A model generated the notes under the pieces. The model did no database searches. It saw only the letters and a list, made by a program, of their open reading frames with translations, and had not been told where the DNA came from. Positions 48,759-57,038 of a stretch of DNA of 64,000 nucleotides are shown here, piece by piece. The DNA is taken from assembly GCF_001425685.1 (NCBI RefSeq), contig NZ_LMCY01000043.1:77243-141242 (forward strand), given 5' to 3'. Every line of letters starts with the position of its first letter. Position 1 is the stretch's first letter. A program made the position numbers and the translations under genes. The DNA is from Massilia sp. Root335. Lineage in GTDB: Bacteria > Pseudomonadota > Gammaproteobacteria > Burkholderiales > Burkholderiaceae_D.

Positions 48759-49135
48759 TGGAAAAAGCACTCGTATTGTTCGCCCACGGCGCCCGTGCCG
48801 CCGCGTGGGCCGCGCCGTTCCAGCGCCTGCGCGACCTGACCGCCGCGCGCCGTCCCGACTGCGCCGTGTCGCTGGCCTTCCTCGAGCTGATGACGCCGAC
48901 CTTGCCCGACGAGGTGGGCGCCCTCGTGGCGCTGGGCGCGCGCGACGTCACCATCGTCCCGATCTTCCTGGGGCAGGGCGGCCATCTGCTGCGCGACCTG
49001 CCGCTGCTGCTGGAGCAGCTGCGCGCCAGCCATCCGCAGGCGACGTTCCGCACGGTGCCGGCCGTCGGCGAGGACCCGGGCGTACTGGCCGCCATGGCCG
49101 CCTATTGCGCGGGTGTGGCAGAAATACCAAGTTGA
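48758..49135 (+). CDS. cbiX: Short CbiX-type sirohydrochlorin chelatase
   Basis: 125 residues, the single-domain form of the CbiX/SirB family. MEKALVLFAHGARAAAWAAP contains the conserved metal-binding His of FAHG, and VPIFLGQGGHLLRDLP provides the second His. Short CbiX proteins act as dimers and insert cobalt, nickel or iron into sirohydrochlorin. With the uroporphyrinogen methyltransferase at 52605 and sulfite reductase at 57031 nearby, the iron (siroheme) role is plausible. The ATG shares a base with the lptG stop, so it is expressed with lptFG although unrelated in function. Confidence 0.85.
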   Translation: MEKALVLFAHGARAAAWAAPFQRLRDLTAARRPDCAVSLAFLELMTPTLPDEVGALVALGARDVTIVPIFLGQGGHLLRDLPLLLEQLRASHPQATFRTVPAVGEDPGVLAAMAAYCAGVAEIPS

Positions 49136-49277
49136 CCTGGTCGTCATCTTTGTTGTCGCGGATGCATCCCTTCGTATCAATATGATTGATCCGGTGCTAA
49201 GAATTCGTTGGTTTTTGGCGGTGGCTACGCTCGAAAAGTAATTCCTCATTGCATTTTAATTTTCTGTGAGGAATCAT

Positions 49278-51998
49278 ATGCGTTCAGGGTTGCCACCCAA
49301 TTCCGACGCCATGACCACTCCCACGACTTCCCTCTACGTCCGCCCGGGCTGGGCCAGCTCGGCCTGGAGCTATACCGGCGTCACCGCCGTCGCCTTCGAC
49401 ACCTCGACCGCGCTGGGCCAGACGTTTTCGCGCGGCGCCATGCAGTACAGCCAGGACGGCGGCCGGACCTGGATCGCCTACACGATGCCGCTCGACGCCC
49501 AGGGCGCCTACGTGGCGACGGCGGGCACCTCGTGGCGCTTCCAGGACAACCTGGGCAGCGACGCGGCGTCGCCGCAAATGTTCAACGTCCACTACAAGCT
49601 GGCGGACGGCAGCGTCGTCACGGCGGTGGACACCGTGTTCCCGGACAGCCAGCCCGTGGGCGCCGTCGGCAGCAACGACATCGTGTTCACGACGGCGCAC
49701 GCGGGCGACGTCGTCGACGTCCTCCAGCCGATCGACACCGGCGACCAGACGGGCGGCCGCTGGGTCATCGACGGCCAGTCGCAGCCGGGGCTGTTCGCCA
49801 TCGACTACAACCCGGCCGTGGACACGAGCGCGCGGCTGGTCGTGGCCGACGCGAGCCTGCTGCCGGCCGACGGGCAGGCGGCCGCGGTGACCGTGCACTT
49901 CTACGACCGCTACCAGCTCGATACCAACGGCAATCCGGTCGCGAATTCCGGCGTCACGCAGACCCTGATCTATTCGGTGGAAAACGGCATGACGGGCGAC
50001 CTGCCCGGTTTCGGTAACGAAGCGAAGGGCGGCGCCGCGCTGGACGCCTACGGTTCCGCCCCGGCGCTCGCGACGCTGGCGGGCGGCGGCTTCGTCGCCG
50101 TGTGGCACGGCCCGGATACGGCCGCCGGCGGCGCGGGCAGCGGGCTGTGGGCCCAGTTGCGCGACGCGGGCGGCAATGCGCTCGGCGCCGCGTTCGCGCT
50201 GACGCCGGACGGCGACGCCGGCGTGGAAGGCCAGCCGGCCGTGAGCGCGCTTGCCGACGGCCGCTTCGTCGTCGCCTACGCGCTGAACGACGGCGGCGCG
50301 AACAAGATCGCCTACCGCGTCGTCGACGCGAACGGCAGCGCCGGCGCCGAGCACGTGCTCGATGCGGGCGCCAGCGGCGACGCAGCGATGCCGACCGTCG
50401 CCACGCTCGCCGACGGGACGTTCGCCGTCGGCTGGCGCAGCGGCGCGGCCGTGCACGTGCAGCAGGCCGCGGCGGACGGCAGCATCATCGGCGCGCAGCA
50501 GGTCTACGGCGCGCTCGGTTCGGCCTACAGCCCGGCCGTGGCGAGTCTCAAGGACGGCGGCTACGTCGTCTCGTGGGGCGAGATCAACGACGGCAACGTC
50601 TACGCCGCATCGAGCCGGGCGCCGTCCGCCGTGGTCGTGGCGAGCGGCGACGGCTACGCGGCCAGCATCACGACGGCCGCGCCGCTGCCGCACGTGACGG
50701 CGCTGGCCGATGGCGGCTTCGTCGTCGCGTGGGACAGCTATGCCAACGACCAGCTGGGTTTCTCGAACAGCGACATCTTCTTCCAGCGCTTCGACGCAGC
50801 CGGCAACAAGGCCGGCGCCGTCACGCAGGCGAACGTCGACTCGGGCGGCGGCCATTACGACGCCGACGTCGCGGCGCTGTCGGACGGTACGTTCCTCATC
50901 GCCTGGCAGGGCGCCGACGGCGACGGCAACGGCATTTTCGGCCGCCGCTTCGGCGCGGACGGCACGGCCATCGATACGCAGGAATTCGCCATCAGCCAGC
51001 TGCGCAGCGGCGACCAGGCCAGCCCGGACGTGACGGCGCTGGCAGGTGGCGGCTTCGCCGGCGCCTGGGTGGACACGTCGGCATCCGGCGTGGCCATCGA
51101 GATGCGTACGCTGTCGGGCGCGGCCGACACGACCGGCGCCATGGCGACGGTCCAGGGCGGCGCGCAGACGGCGGGTGCGGGCGACGTCGCCGCGCCCGTG
51201 TCCCATCCCGCGGCCAGCACGCCCGCGGCCGGCAGCTCCGTCGCCAGCGCGTCCGGGACCGGCACGTCCGCGACCGGCACGTCCGGCACCGGCACGTCCG
51301 GGACCGGCACGTCCGCTACCGGCATGTCCGCTACCGGCACGTCCGCTACCACCACGCCGGTGGCCGGCGCGCCTGTGCCGGCGGCCGTCACGAGCCTCGC
51401 GTTCAGCGGCGCCACGCATGCGCTGGCCGCCGTGGCGGGCGAGAGCAAGGTGGCGGGACATGGCGGCCTCGATACGCTCGTGTACGCGAGCGCGCGTGCC
51501 GGCGCGACCATCGTCGACGATGGCGGCAGCGTCTCGGTGACGGATGGGGCGGGCAATCACGCGACGCTGTCGAACGTCGAGCGCCTCGCGTTCAGCGACG
51601 GCATGGTCGCGCTGGACGTGCACGGCACGGCGGGCGAGGCCTATCGTCTGTACCAGGCCGCGTTCGACCGCACGCCGGACAAGGCGGGCCTCGGCTACTG
51701 GATCGACGCGATGGACAAGGGCATGAGCCTGACACAGGCCGCGGCGGGTTTTGCCGGCAGCGCCGAATTCGCGAACCTCTACGGCGCGCACGCGAGCGAT
51801 ACGCAATTCGTGCAGGCGCTGTACCAGAACGTGCTGCACCGCGCCGGCGACAGTGCGGGTGCCGATTTCTGGATGCATGCGCTGGGATCGTCCGTGACGC
51901 GCGCCGACGTGCTGGCCAACTTCAGCGAGAGCGCCGAGAACCAGGCCCAGGTCATCGGCACCATCCAGAACGGCATCGATTACCTGCACTGGGGCTGA
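49278..51998 (+). CDS. Large DUF4214 protein with repeated beta-propeller-like units
   Basis: 906 residues without signal peptide. Residues about 1-250 are a beta-rich N-terminus. 250-640 hold repeated units of the form LADGxFVVAWxxxDxxxxxIxxRRFxAxG. 650-705 are a Ser/Thr/Gly linker made of a 15-bp DNA repeat. The C-terminus (about 790-895) is a DUF4214 domain (AYRLYQAAFDRTPDKAGLGYW and QNVLHRAGDSAGADFW). DUF4214 is common at the ends of RTX-like or S-layer-like proteins secreted by type I systems, so secretion is likely. A surface or matrix role is inferred. ATG 49278 is preceded by GAGG. Confidence 0.82.
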   Translation: MRSGLPPNSDAMTTPTTSLYVRPGWASSAWSYTGVTAVAFDTSTALGQTFSRGAMQYSQDGGRTWIAYTMPLDAQGAYVATAGTSWRFQDNLGSDAASPQMFNVHYKLADGSVVTAVDTVFPDSQPVGAVGSNDIVFTTAHAGDVVDVLQPIDTGDQTGGRWVIDGQSQPGLFAIDYNPAVDTSARLVVADASLLPADGQAAAVTVHFYDRYQLDTNGNPVANSGVTQTLIYSVENGMTGDLPGFGNEAKGGAALDAYGSAPALATLAGGGFVAVWHGPDTAAGGAGSGLWAQLRDAGGNALGAAFALTPDGDAGVEGQPAVSALADGRFVVAYALNDGGANKIAYRVVDANGSAGAEHVLDAGASGDAAMPTVATLADGTFAVGWRSGAAVHVQQAAADGSIIGAQQVYGALGSAYSPAVASLKDGGYVVSWGEINDGNVYAASSRAPSAVVVASGDGYAASITTAAPLPHVTALADGGFVVAWDSYANDQLGFSNSDIFFQRFDAAGNKAGAVTQANVDSGGGHYDADVAALSDGTFLIAWQGADGDGNGIFGRRFGADGTAIDTQEFAISQLRSGDQASPDVTALAGGGFAGAWVDTSASGVAIEMRTLSGAADTTGAMATVQGGAQTAGAGDVAAPVSHPAASTPAAGSSVASASGTGTSATGTSGTGTSGTGTSATGMSATGTSATTTPVAGAPVPAAVTSLAFSGATHALAAVAGESKVAGHGGLDTLVYASARAGATIVDDGGSVSVTDGAGNHATLSNVERLAFSDGMVALDVHGTAGEAYRLYQAAFDRTPDKAGLGYWIDAMDKGMSLTQAAAGFAGSAEFANLYGAHASDTQFVQALYQNVLHRAGDSAGADFWMHALGSSVTRADVLANFSESAENQAQVIGTIQNGIDYLHWG
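51251..51355 (+). repeat. 15-bp tandem repeat, seven units, inside the DUF4214 gene
   Basis: Seven consecutive units of the form GTCCGNNACCGGCAC encode a pentapeptide repeat of the type S-[AG]-T-G-T. Units differ at a few positions, and the last one reads ACCAC at its end. Confidence 0.9.
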
Positions 51999-52084
51999 TA
52001 CGACTGAAGTTTGCTGCGCATCATGACCGCCGGCGGCCGGAGCATCGAGACTGCTCCGATGTCCGTTACGGCGTCGATCCGGCC

Positions 52085-52504
52085 ATGCCCAGCAAGCTCG
52101 TCTCCCTGTTCATCCGTCTCCGCACGGCGCTGCATCCACTCAACCTGCTACCGGCACCGCGTGCCTGGGTGGAGCTGCGCTGCGCGCGCCGCCTCGACCG
52201 CCTGGCGCGCCGCCTGCAGTGCATGCACGCGCGCATCGCCGTCATGCAGGACCACCTGACCGGCAACGACGCGCCGGCCATTCCGCCATCCGATGCCGAC
52301 GGCAGCCTGCGCCGCATGCTGGCGGGCCTGCGTGCGGAACTGGCGCGGATGCGTTGCGACCTCGCGCTCTGGCATGTGCGCGAATGCGGTGGAGAGAGCG
52401 GCGCGCGGCTCGCGGCGGCGCTGGCGCGCCTGAACCGGATCGCGGTGGACACGCATGCGGCCGCGCTCAGGCTCGAGGCCGAGCTGGAGGCGCGGGCGCG
52501 GTAG
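52085..52504 (+). CDS. Hypothetical helical protein
   Basis: 139 residues, strongly helical and rich in Ala, Arg and Leu, with heptad-like spacing (LRCARRLDRLARRLQCMHAR; LAAALARLNRIAVDTHAAAL), so a coiled coil is likely. No signal peptide. ATG 52085 has only a weak ribosome-binding site. No family is recognised. Ala/Arg-rich frames can arise by chance in such GC-rich DNA, which lowers confidence. It stands alone between the DUF4214 gene and a repeat. Confidence 0.5.
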   Translation: MPSKLVSLFIRLRTALHPLNLLPAPRAWVELRCARRLDRLARRLQCMHARIAVMQDHLTGNDAPAIPPSDADGSLRRMLAGLRAELARMRCDLALWHVRECGGESGARLAAALARLNRIAVDTHAAALRLEAELEARAR

Positions 52505-52600
52505 GTTGGGCATTTGAGGCCGGGGGCCTCAAATGAAACGTGCCCACCTTGCGTTACCGCGACACATACGTTTGGTGGGCGAGGCCGCCCACACTACCAA
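52502..52600. repeat. Intergenic inverted repeats with family B unit
   Basis: Between two convergent genes: a perfect 11-bp hairpin CATTTGAGGCC-GGG-GGCCTCAAATG (52511-52535), then CGTGCCCACCTTGCG (52539 on) and GGTGGGCG-AGGC-CGCCCAC (52574 on). The GTGCCCACC and GGTGGGC parts match the family B repeat near 60.7 kb. No T-runs. Confidence 0.65.
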
Positions 52601-52604
52601 GGCT

Positions 52605-53324
52605 TCAGAGGGTCTGGTGCGGCCGGTGCGCCATCGCCTCGCCGATCATGACGAGCACGGGACCGTGTGCCACGTCGAGCCCATGCGCCAGGTCCGACAA
52701 CGTGAGGCGGCGCACGCGCTGGTCGGCGCGGCTGCAGTTTTCCACGACGACGACGGGCAGGTCCGGACGGCGCCCTTCGGCCAGCAGGCGCTCGGCGGTG
52801 GCGGCGGCTTCGCGGCCGCCCATGTACTGGACCAGGGTGTCCGTTTCCGGCAGGGCGGGATGGTCCGGCTGGTCCGGCGCCGTGCTGGACGTGAAGAACG
52901 CGACGCTGCGGGCCACGCCGCGCTTCGTCAGCGGCTGCCGGGTCGCGGCGGCGGCGGCGACGGCCGTCGTGATGCCGGGGACCACTTCGACCTCGACGCC
53001 GGCTTCCTCCAGCACGCGCAGTTCCTCGTCGGCGCGGCCGAACAGCATCGGATCGCCGCCCTTCAGGCGCACGACGCGCCGGTAGCGCCGGGCGCAGTCG
53101 ACGAGTTTGTCGTTGATGACGGTTTGCGCCGTCGACCGCTGGCCGGAGCGCTTGCCGACGGCGACCAGCTCCGCCTGCGGGCACAGGGCCAGCATCTCCG
53201 GGGTGACGAGGGCGTCGTACAGCACGACCTCGGCCTCCCCGAGCAGGCGCGCGCCGCGCACGGTGATGAGATCAGCGGCGCCGGGACCGGCTCCAATCAG
53301 ATAAACCTTCCCCAGCACTGCCAT
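52605..53324 (-). CDS. cobA: Uroporphyrinogen-III C-methyltransferase (SUMT)
   Basis: 239 residues of the tetrapyrrole methylase family: VYLIGAGPGAADLITVRG, VVRLKGGDPMLFGRADEE, PGITTAVAAAA and VQYMGG. It methylates uroporphyrinogen III twice to precorrin-2, the first step to siroheme needed by sulfite reductase. The N-terminal dehydrogenase/chelatase half of CysG is absent. ATG 53324 with an AAGGGA upstream is preferred over a TTG at 53342. It is the last gene of the cys operon, 90 bp after cysN. The same activity is called cobA or the C-terminal part of cysG. Confidence 0.9.
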   Translation of the reverse strand: MAVLGKVYLIGAGPGAADLITVRGARLLGEAEVVLYDALVTPEMLALCPQAELVAVGKRSGQRSTAQTVINDKLVDCARRYRRVVRLKGGDPMLFGRADEELRVLEEAGVEVEVVPGITTAVAAAAATRQPLTKRGVARSVAFFTSSTAPDQPDHPALPETDTLVQYMGGREAAATAERLLAEGRRPDLPVVVVENCSRADQRVRRLTLSDLAHGLDVAHGPVLVMIGEAMAHRPHQTL

Positions 53325-53368
53325 GCCATCCCTTGTCGACAAAGTTTAAGACTTTTACGGCGCATCAG

Positions 53369-53407
53369 GGCCTCGAGAAACCGTAGCGCAGCAGGTTGAT
53401 CGAGGCC
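53369..53407. repeat. Inverted repeat between cysN and cobA
   Basis: GGCCTCGA (53369-53376) and TCGAGGCC (53400-53407) can pair across a 23-nt loop in the cysN-cobA gap. It may set the level of cobA mRNA. No T-run, so it is not a standard terminator. Confidence 0.4.
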
Positions 53408-53414
53408 CCACCGT

Positions 53415-54749
53415 TTAAATGCGGATCATACCCGCGGCGACCGTCTGATGGGTGACTTCATCGATCAGGATGAAGGCGCCCGTCGCGCGGATGGCGTCGT
53501 ACGCGTCGGCGGCAAGCGGCTGCTGCACGGCCAGCTCGATCAGCGCGATGTCGTTCAGCTTCAGGCCTTCGGACGGGTTGTCCACTGCATGGCGCGTTTG
53601 CGTGTTGACGTCGAGGATCGATTCGATGGCCTTCACCCTGGCCATCGTCTGGCGGGTGCCGTGCTTGATCCAGTACTTGCGGCGCACGTCCAGGGGTTCG
53701 TCGGCCATCCAGCACACCTCGGCCTTCACCTGCTTGAGCAGCGTGGCCGGTTGCTCGGCCGGGGCCAGCACGTCGCCGCGCGAGATGTCCACGTGTTCGT
53801 TGAGGGTCAGCGTGATCGACTGGCCGGCGACGGCCTGCTGCAGCGGACCGTCGAACGTGAGGATTTCCTTGACGGTCGCGGCCTGGCCGGACGGTTGCAC
53901 GAGGAGCTTGTCGCCCACCGCCACCTTGCCCGATTCGACGCGTCCCATATAGCCGCGGAAGTCGTTGGCTTCGTGGCCGTTGTGGCGCGCCACCAGCTGC
54001 ACCGGGAAGCGGAACGGCGCGGCGTGGGTCTCGTCGTACACGGACAGGCCTTCCAGCAGTTCGATCAGGGTCGGGCCTTCGTACCACGGCATGTTGTCGC
54101 CCTGCTCGACGACGTTGTCGCCGGCCAGTGCCGACAGCGGGATCGCGGTGATGTCCTTCAGGCCCAGCGTGTCCGCGAACTTGCGGTACTCGGCGACGAT
54201 GCGGTCGTACACGGTGCGGTCGTAGTTCACGAGGTCCATCTTGTTGACGGCGACGATCACGTGCTCGATCTGCAGCAGCTTGGCGAGGGTCGAGTGGCGC
54301 TTGGTCTGCACCAGCAGTTCGACGGAACCGTCGTCACCGAGCTTCACCTTCGACACGTCGACGAGGATGATGACGGCATCAGCGGTCGACGCGCCCGTCA
54401 CCATGTTGCGGGTGTACTGCTCGTGCCCCGGCGTGTCGGCGATGATGAACTTGCGCTTCGGCGTGGCGAAGTAGCGGTACGCGACGTCGATCGTGATGCC
54501 TTGCTCGCGCTCGGCTTCCAGGCCGTCCGTCAGCAGCGACAGGTCGATCGTGTCGCCCACGGTGCGCTTGTGCTTGGAGCGCGACACGGCGGCCAGCTGG
54601 TCGGCGAAGATGCCCTTGCTGTCGAACAGCAGGCGGCCGATCAGCGTGCTCTTGCCGTCGTCGACGGAGCCGGCGGTGATGAAGCGCAGCAGGCCGGCCT
54701 GGCCGCTCTGGTCTTTGTTGTGGTCCAATTTTTCAGTCATCGCGTTCAT
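53415..54749 (-). CDS. cysN: Sulfate adenylyltransferase subunit 1 (GTPase)
   Basis: 444 residues, an EF-Tu-like GTPase with G1 GSVDDGKST, G3 DTPGHEQY and G4 NKMD, followed by two beta-barrel domains ending IDEVTHQTVAAGMIRI. With CysD it makes adenosine phosphosulfate (APS) from sulfate and ATP, driven by GTP hydrolysis. No CysC kinase domain is fused. The ATG at 54749 shares one base with the cysD stop (TGATG). A longer in-frame extension into cysD is rejected. Confidence 0.95.
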   Translation of the reverse strand: MNAMTEKLDHNKDQSGQAGLLRFITAGSVDDGKSTLIGRLLFDSKGIFADQLAAVSRSKHKRTVGDTIDLSLLTDGLEAEREQGITIDVAYRYFATPKRKFIIADTPGHEQYTRNMVTGASTADAVIILVDVSKVKLGDDGSVELLVQTKRHSTLAKLLQIEHVIVAVNKMDLVNYDRTVYDRIVAEYRKFADTLGLKDITAIPLSALAGDNVVEQGDNMPWYEGPTLIELLEGLSVYDETHAAPFRFPVQLVARHNGHEANDFRGYMGRVESGKVAVGDKLLVQPSGQAATVKEILTFDGPLQQAVAGQSITLTLNEHVDISRGDVLAPAEQPATLLKQVKAEVCWMADEPLDVRRKYWIKHGTRQTMARVKAIESILDVNTQTRHAVDNPSEGLKLNDIALIELAVQQPLAADAYDAIRATGAFILIDEVTHQTVAAGMIRI

Positions 54750-55687
54750 CAGAAATATCCTTGTTTCTTGCGCTTTTCCATCGAGGCTTCCGAGGTCTGG
54801 TCGTCCATGCGGGTCGCGCCGCGTTCGGTGATCTGCGTGATCGCCGTCTCGGCGATGATGGCGTCGACCGTCGAAGCGTCGGACGCGACCGGGCACGTGC
54901 ACGAGATGTCGCCGACGGTACGGAAGCGCACGGTGCGGGTTTCGATTTCCTCGCCGTCGCGGGCCGGGGTCAGCGGCGTCAGCGGCACCAGCAGGCCGTT
55001 GCGCGGGATCACCTGGCGCTCGTGCGCGAAATAGATCGGCGGCAGGGCCAGCTGTTCGCGGGCGATGTATTGCCAGACGTCGAGCTCGGTCCAGTTCGAG
55101 ATCGGGAACACGCGCATGTTCTCGCCCGGGTGCACGCGGGTGTTATACAGGTCCCACAGTTCCGGACGCTGGGCTTTCGGGTCCCACTGGCCGAATTCGT
55201 CGCGGAACGAGAAGATGCGCTCTTTCGCGCGCGCCTTTTCTTCGTCGCGGCGGGCGCCGCCGATGCAGGCGTCGAAGCCGTATTCGGCGATGGTTTCCAG
55301 CAGGGTGACGGCCTGGGCCGCGTTGCGCGAATCCGTTTGCGGGTTGCGCAGGCGGACCGTGCCTTTCTTGATCGAGTCCTCGACGGAGCCGACGATCAGG
55401 CGTTCGCCCAGCTCGGCCACGCGCGCGTCGCGGAAGGCGATCACTTCGTCGAAGTTGTGGCCTGTGTCGATGTGGACCAGCGGGAACGGGAATTTACCCG
55501 GACGGAAAGCCTTTTCGGCCAGGCGCAGCAGCACCACGGAGTCCTTGCCGCCCGAGAACAGCAGCGCGGGATTCGAGCATTCCGCAGCGACTTCGCGCAG
55601 GATGTGGATGGCTTCGGATTCGAGGGCGTCGAGGTGGCGCGCATTCACATCACTGAGTGCGAGCGGCGTATCGGAAAAAGTCGTCAT
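54749..55687 (-). CDS. cysD: Sulfate adenylyltransferase subunit 2
   Basis: 312 residues of the PAPS reductase-like/ATP sulfurylase fold with the PP-loop SGGKDSVVLL, the segment HIDTGHNFDE and GGARRDEEKARAKERIFSFR, ending in KRKKQGYF, the conserved CysD C-terminus. It is the catalytic ATP sulfurylase subunit, activated by CysN. The gene is 36 bp downstream of cysH and overlaps cysN by one base. Length is normal. Confidence 0.96.
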   Translation of the reverse strand: MTTFSDTPLALSDVNARHLDALESEAIHILREVAAECSNPALLFSGGKDSVVLLRLAEKAFRPGKFPFPLVHIDTGHNFDEVIAFRDARVAELGERLIVGSVEDSIKKGTVRLRNPQTDSRNAAQAVTLLETIAEYGFDACIGGARRDEEKARAKERIFSFRDEFGQWDPKAQRPELWDLYNTRVHPGENMRVFPISNWTELDVWQYIAREQLALPPIYFAHERQVIPRNGLLVPLTPLTPARDGEEIETRTVRFRTVGDISCTCPVASDASTVDAIIAETAITQITERGATRMDDQTSEASMEKRKKQGYF

Positions 55688-55723
55688 GTTTTACTGTGCC
55701 TGTCGATGTCTTGTTGGGCCCGC

Positions 55724-56440
55724 TCACGCGGCCACGGATTTGATTCGGATGAGCTTGCCGTCCACGAGGTGCAGGCCGCATTCCTTGGAGTCGGCGTTTT
55801 CCCACCACCAGCGGCCGGCGCGCACGTCCTCGCCCGGCTGGATCGCGCGAGTGCAGGGTTCGCAGCCGATCGACGGATAGCCGCGGTCGTGCAGGTCGTT
55901 GTACGGCACGTTATTGCCGCGGATATATTCCCACACGTTCTCTTCGCTCCAGTCGGCCAGCGGATTGAACTTGGCCAGGCCATGCGCCGTGTCGTCTTCC
56001 TGCACGGGCAGGTCGGTACGGGTCGTCGACTGCGCGCGGCGCTGGCCCGTGATCCACGCCTTGTTGCCGGCGAGGGCGCGGCCCAGCGGCTCGACCTTGC
56101 GCACGTAGCAGCAGCCCTTGCGCATCTCGACGCTGTCGTAGAACGCGTTCAGGCCGTTCTTGCTCACGTACTCGTCGACCAGTTCCTGTTTCGGGCGCAT
56201 CACCTGGATGTCGTAGCCGTAATGGGCCTTGACCTTGTCGATCATGGCCACGGTTTCCTTGTGCAGACGGCCGGTCTCCAGCGAGAAGATGGTGATCGGC
56301 AGGCCGGCCTTCAAGATCAGGTCGGTCAGGACCATGTCCTCGGCCGCCAGGCTGGAAGCGAACACGGCGGGAGAAAATTCGCGCGCAATGCGCTCCAGGA
56401 TGCCACGGGTCTCGTTCACCCGCGCGTTCAGGTCGCTCAT
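55724..56440 (-). CDS. cysH: Adenylyl-sulfate (APS) reductase, 4Fe-4S type
   Basis: 238 residues of the CysH family. The cluster ligands of APS-type reductases are visible: Cys110-Cys111 in KGCCYVRK and Cys193-x2-Cys196 in GCEPCTRA. The catalytic Cys221 is in the C-terminal KECGLH. PAPS-type reductases such as E. coli CysH lack the cluster pairs. It therefore should reduce APS directly to sulfite with thioredoxin, which agrees with the absence of a CysC kinase in this operon. It lies between the DUF934 gene and cysD. Confidence 0.94.
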   Translation of the reverse strand: MSDLNARVNETRGILERIAREFSPAVFASSLAAEDMVLTDLILKAGLPITIFSLETGRLHKETVAMIDKVKAHYGYDIQVMRPKQELVDEYVSKNGLNAFYDSVEMRKGCCYVRKVEPLGRALAGNKAWITGQRRAQSTTRTDLPVQEDDTAHGLAKFNPLADWSEENVWEYIRGNNVPYNDLHDRGYPSIGCEPCTRAIQPGEDVRAGRWWWENADSKECGLHLVDGKLIRIKSVAA

Positions 56441-56459
56441 GGGTTTCCTTGTGTGCTCG

Positions 56460-57038
56460 TCAGATGCCGGCGCCGACGTCGCTGTGCTCGGGCAGTGCGC
56501 CGCGCGCGTGGCGGCGGAACAGCGGCAGTGCGTTGTCGACGGATGCCTGGTAGGTCTCCGAAAAGACCGTCAGGCCCTTCAGCGCGTCATGGATGTTGCG
56601 GTCCTGACGGGTCGCATAGGCGTTGAAGCCGCAGCGGACCATCTGGAACAGCTGGTCGCGCAGCACGTCGCCGATCGCGCGCAGCTCGCCCTGGTAGCCG
56701 AGACGCTTGCGCAGGTTGTAGGCGATCGAATACCCGCGCCCGTCGCTGAACTTCGGGAAGTCGACGGCGACGACGGCGAATTTGTCCAGGTCGTCCTTGA
56801 CCGTGTGCGCCAGCTCGTCGGAGGCGAACCAGATGCCGATTTCCTTGCGCGCCGCGCGGGCAGCCAGCTGCTCGCGCTGGGCCAGCCAGACTTTCACGGG
56901 GACGATGATCTTGCCGGCCGGGACCTCGATGCCCTCGGGCGCCGCGTCGTCGACGAGTTTCAGGACGCTCCAGTCGTCGTCGACCACTTCGCGGTGCTTG
57001 ATGATCTGCTTGTGCGAGTGCAATTCGAAATTAGGCAT
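56460..57038 (-). CDS. DUF934 protein, sulfite-reduction associated
   Basis: 192 residues, MPNFELHSHKQIIKHREVVD at the start, with the conserved core VDFPKFSDGRGYSIAYNLRKRLGYQGELRAIGDVLRDQLFQM (core positions about 102-145). DUF934 genes stand beside cysI in many Beta- and Gammaproteobacteria, and the product is thought to assist sulfite reduction, perhaps as electron-transfer or assembly partner. Its ATG overlaps the cysI stop by 8 bp (ATGCCTAA), a sign of tight coupling. Biochemistry is not established. An upstream in-frame start inside cysI is rejected. Confidence 0.88.
   Translation of the reverse strand: MPNFELHSHKQIIKHREVVDDDWSVLKLVDDAAPEGIEVPAGKIIVPVKVWLAQREQLAARAARKEIGIWFASDELAHTVKDDLDKFAVVAVDFPKFSDGRGYSIAYNLRKRLGYQGELRAIGDVLRDQLFQMVRCGFNAYATRQDRNIHDALKGLTVFSETYQASVDNALPLFRRHARGALPEHSDVGAGI

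Noticed and set aside
51251..51355. Possible CRISPR array
   Set aside because: The units are contiguous 15-bp repeats without spacers and lie in frame inside a protein gene.
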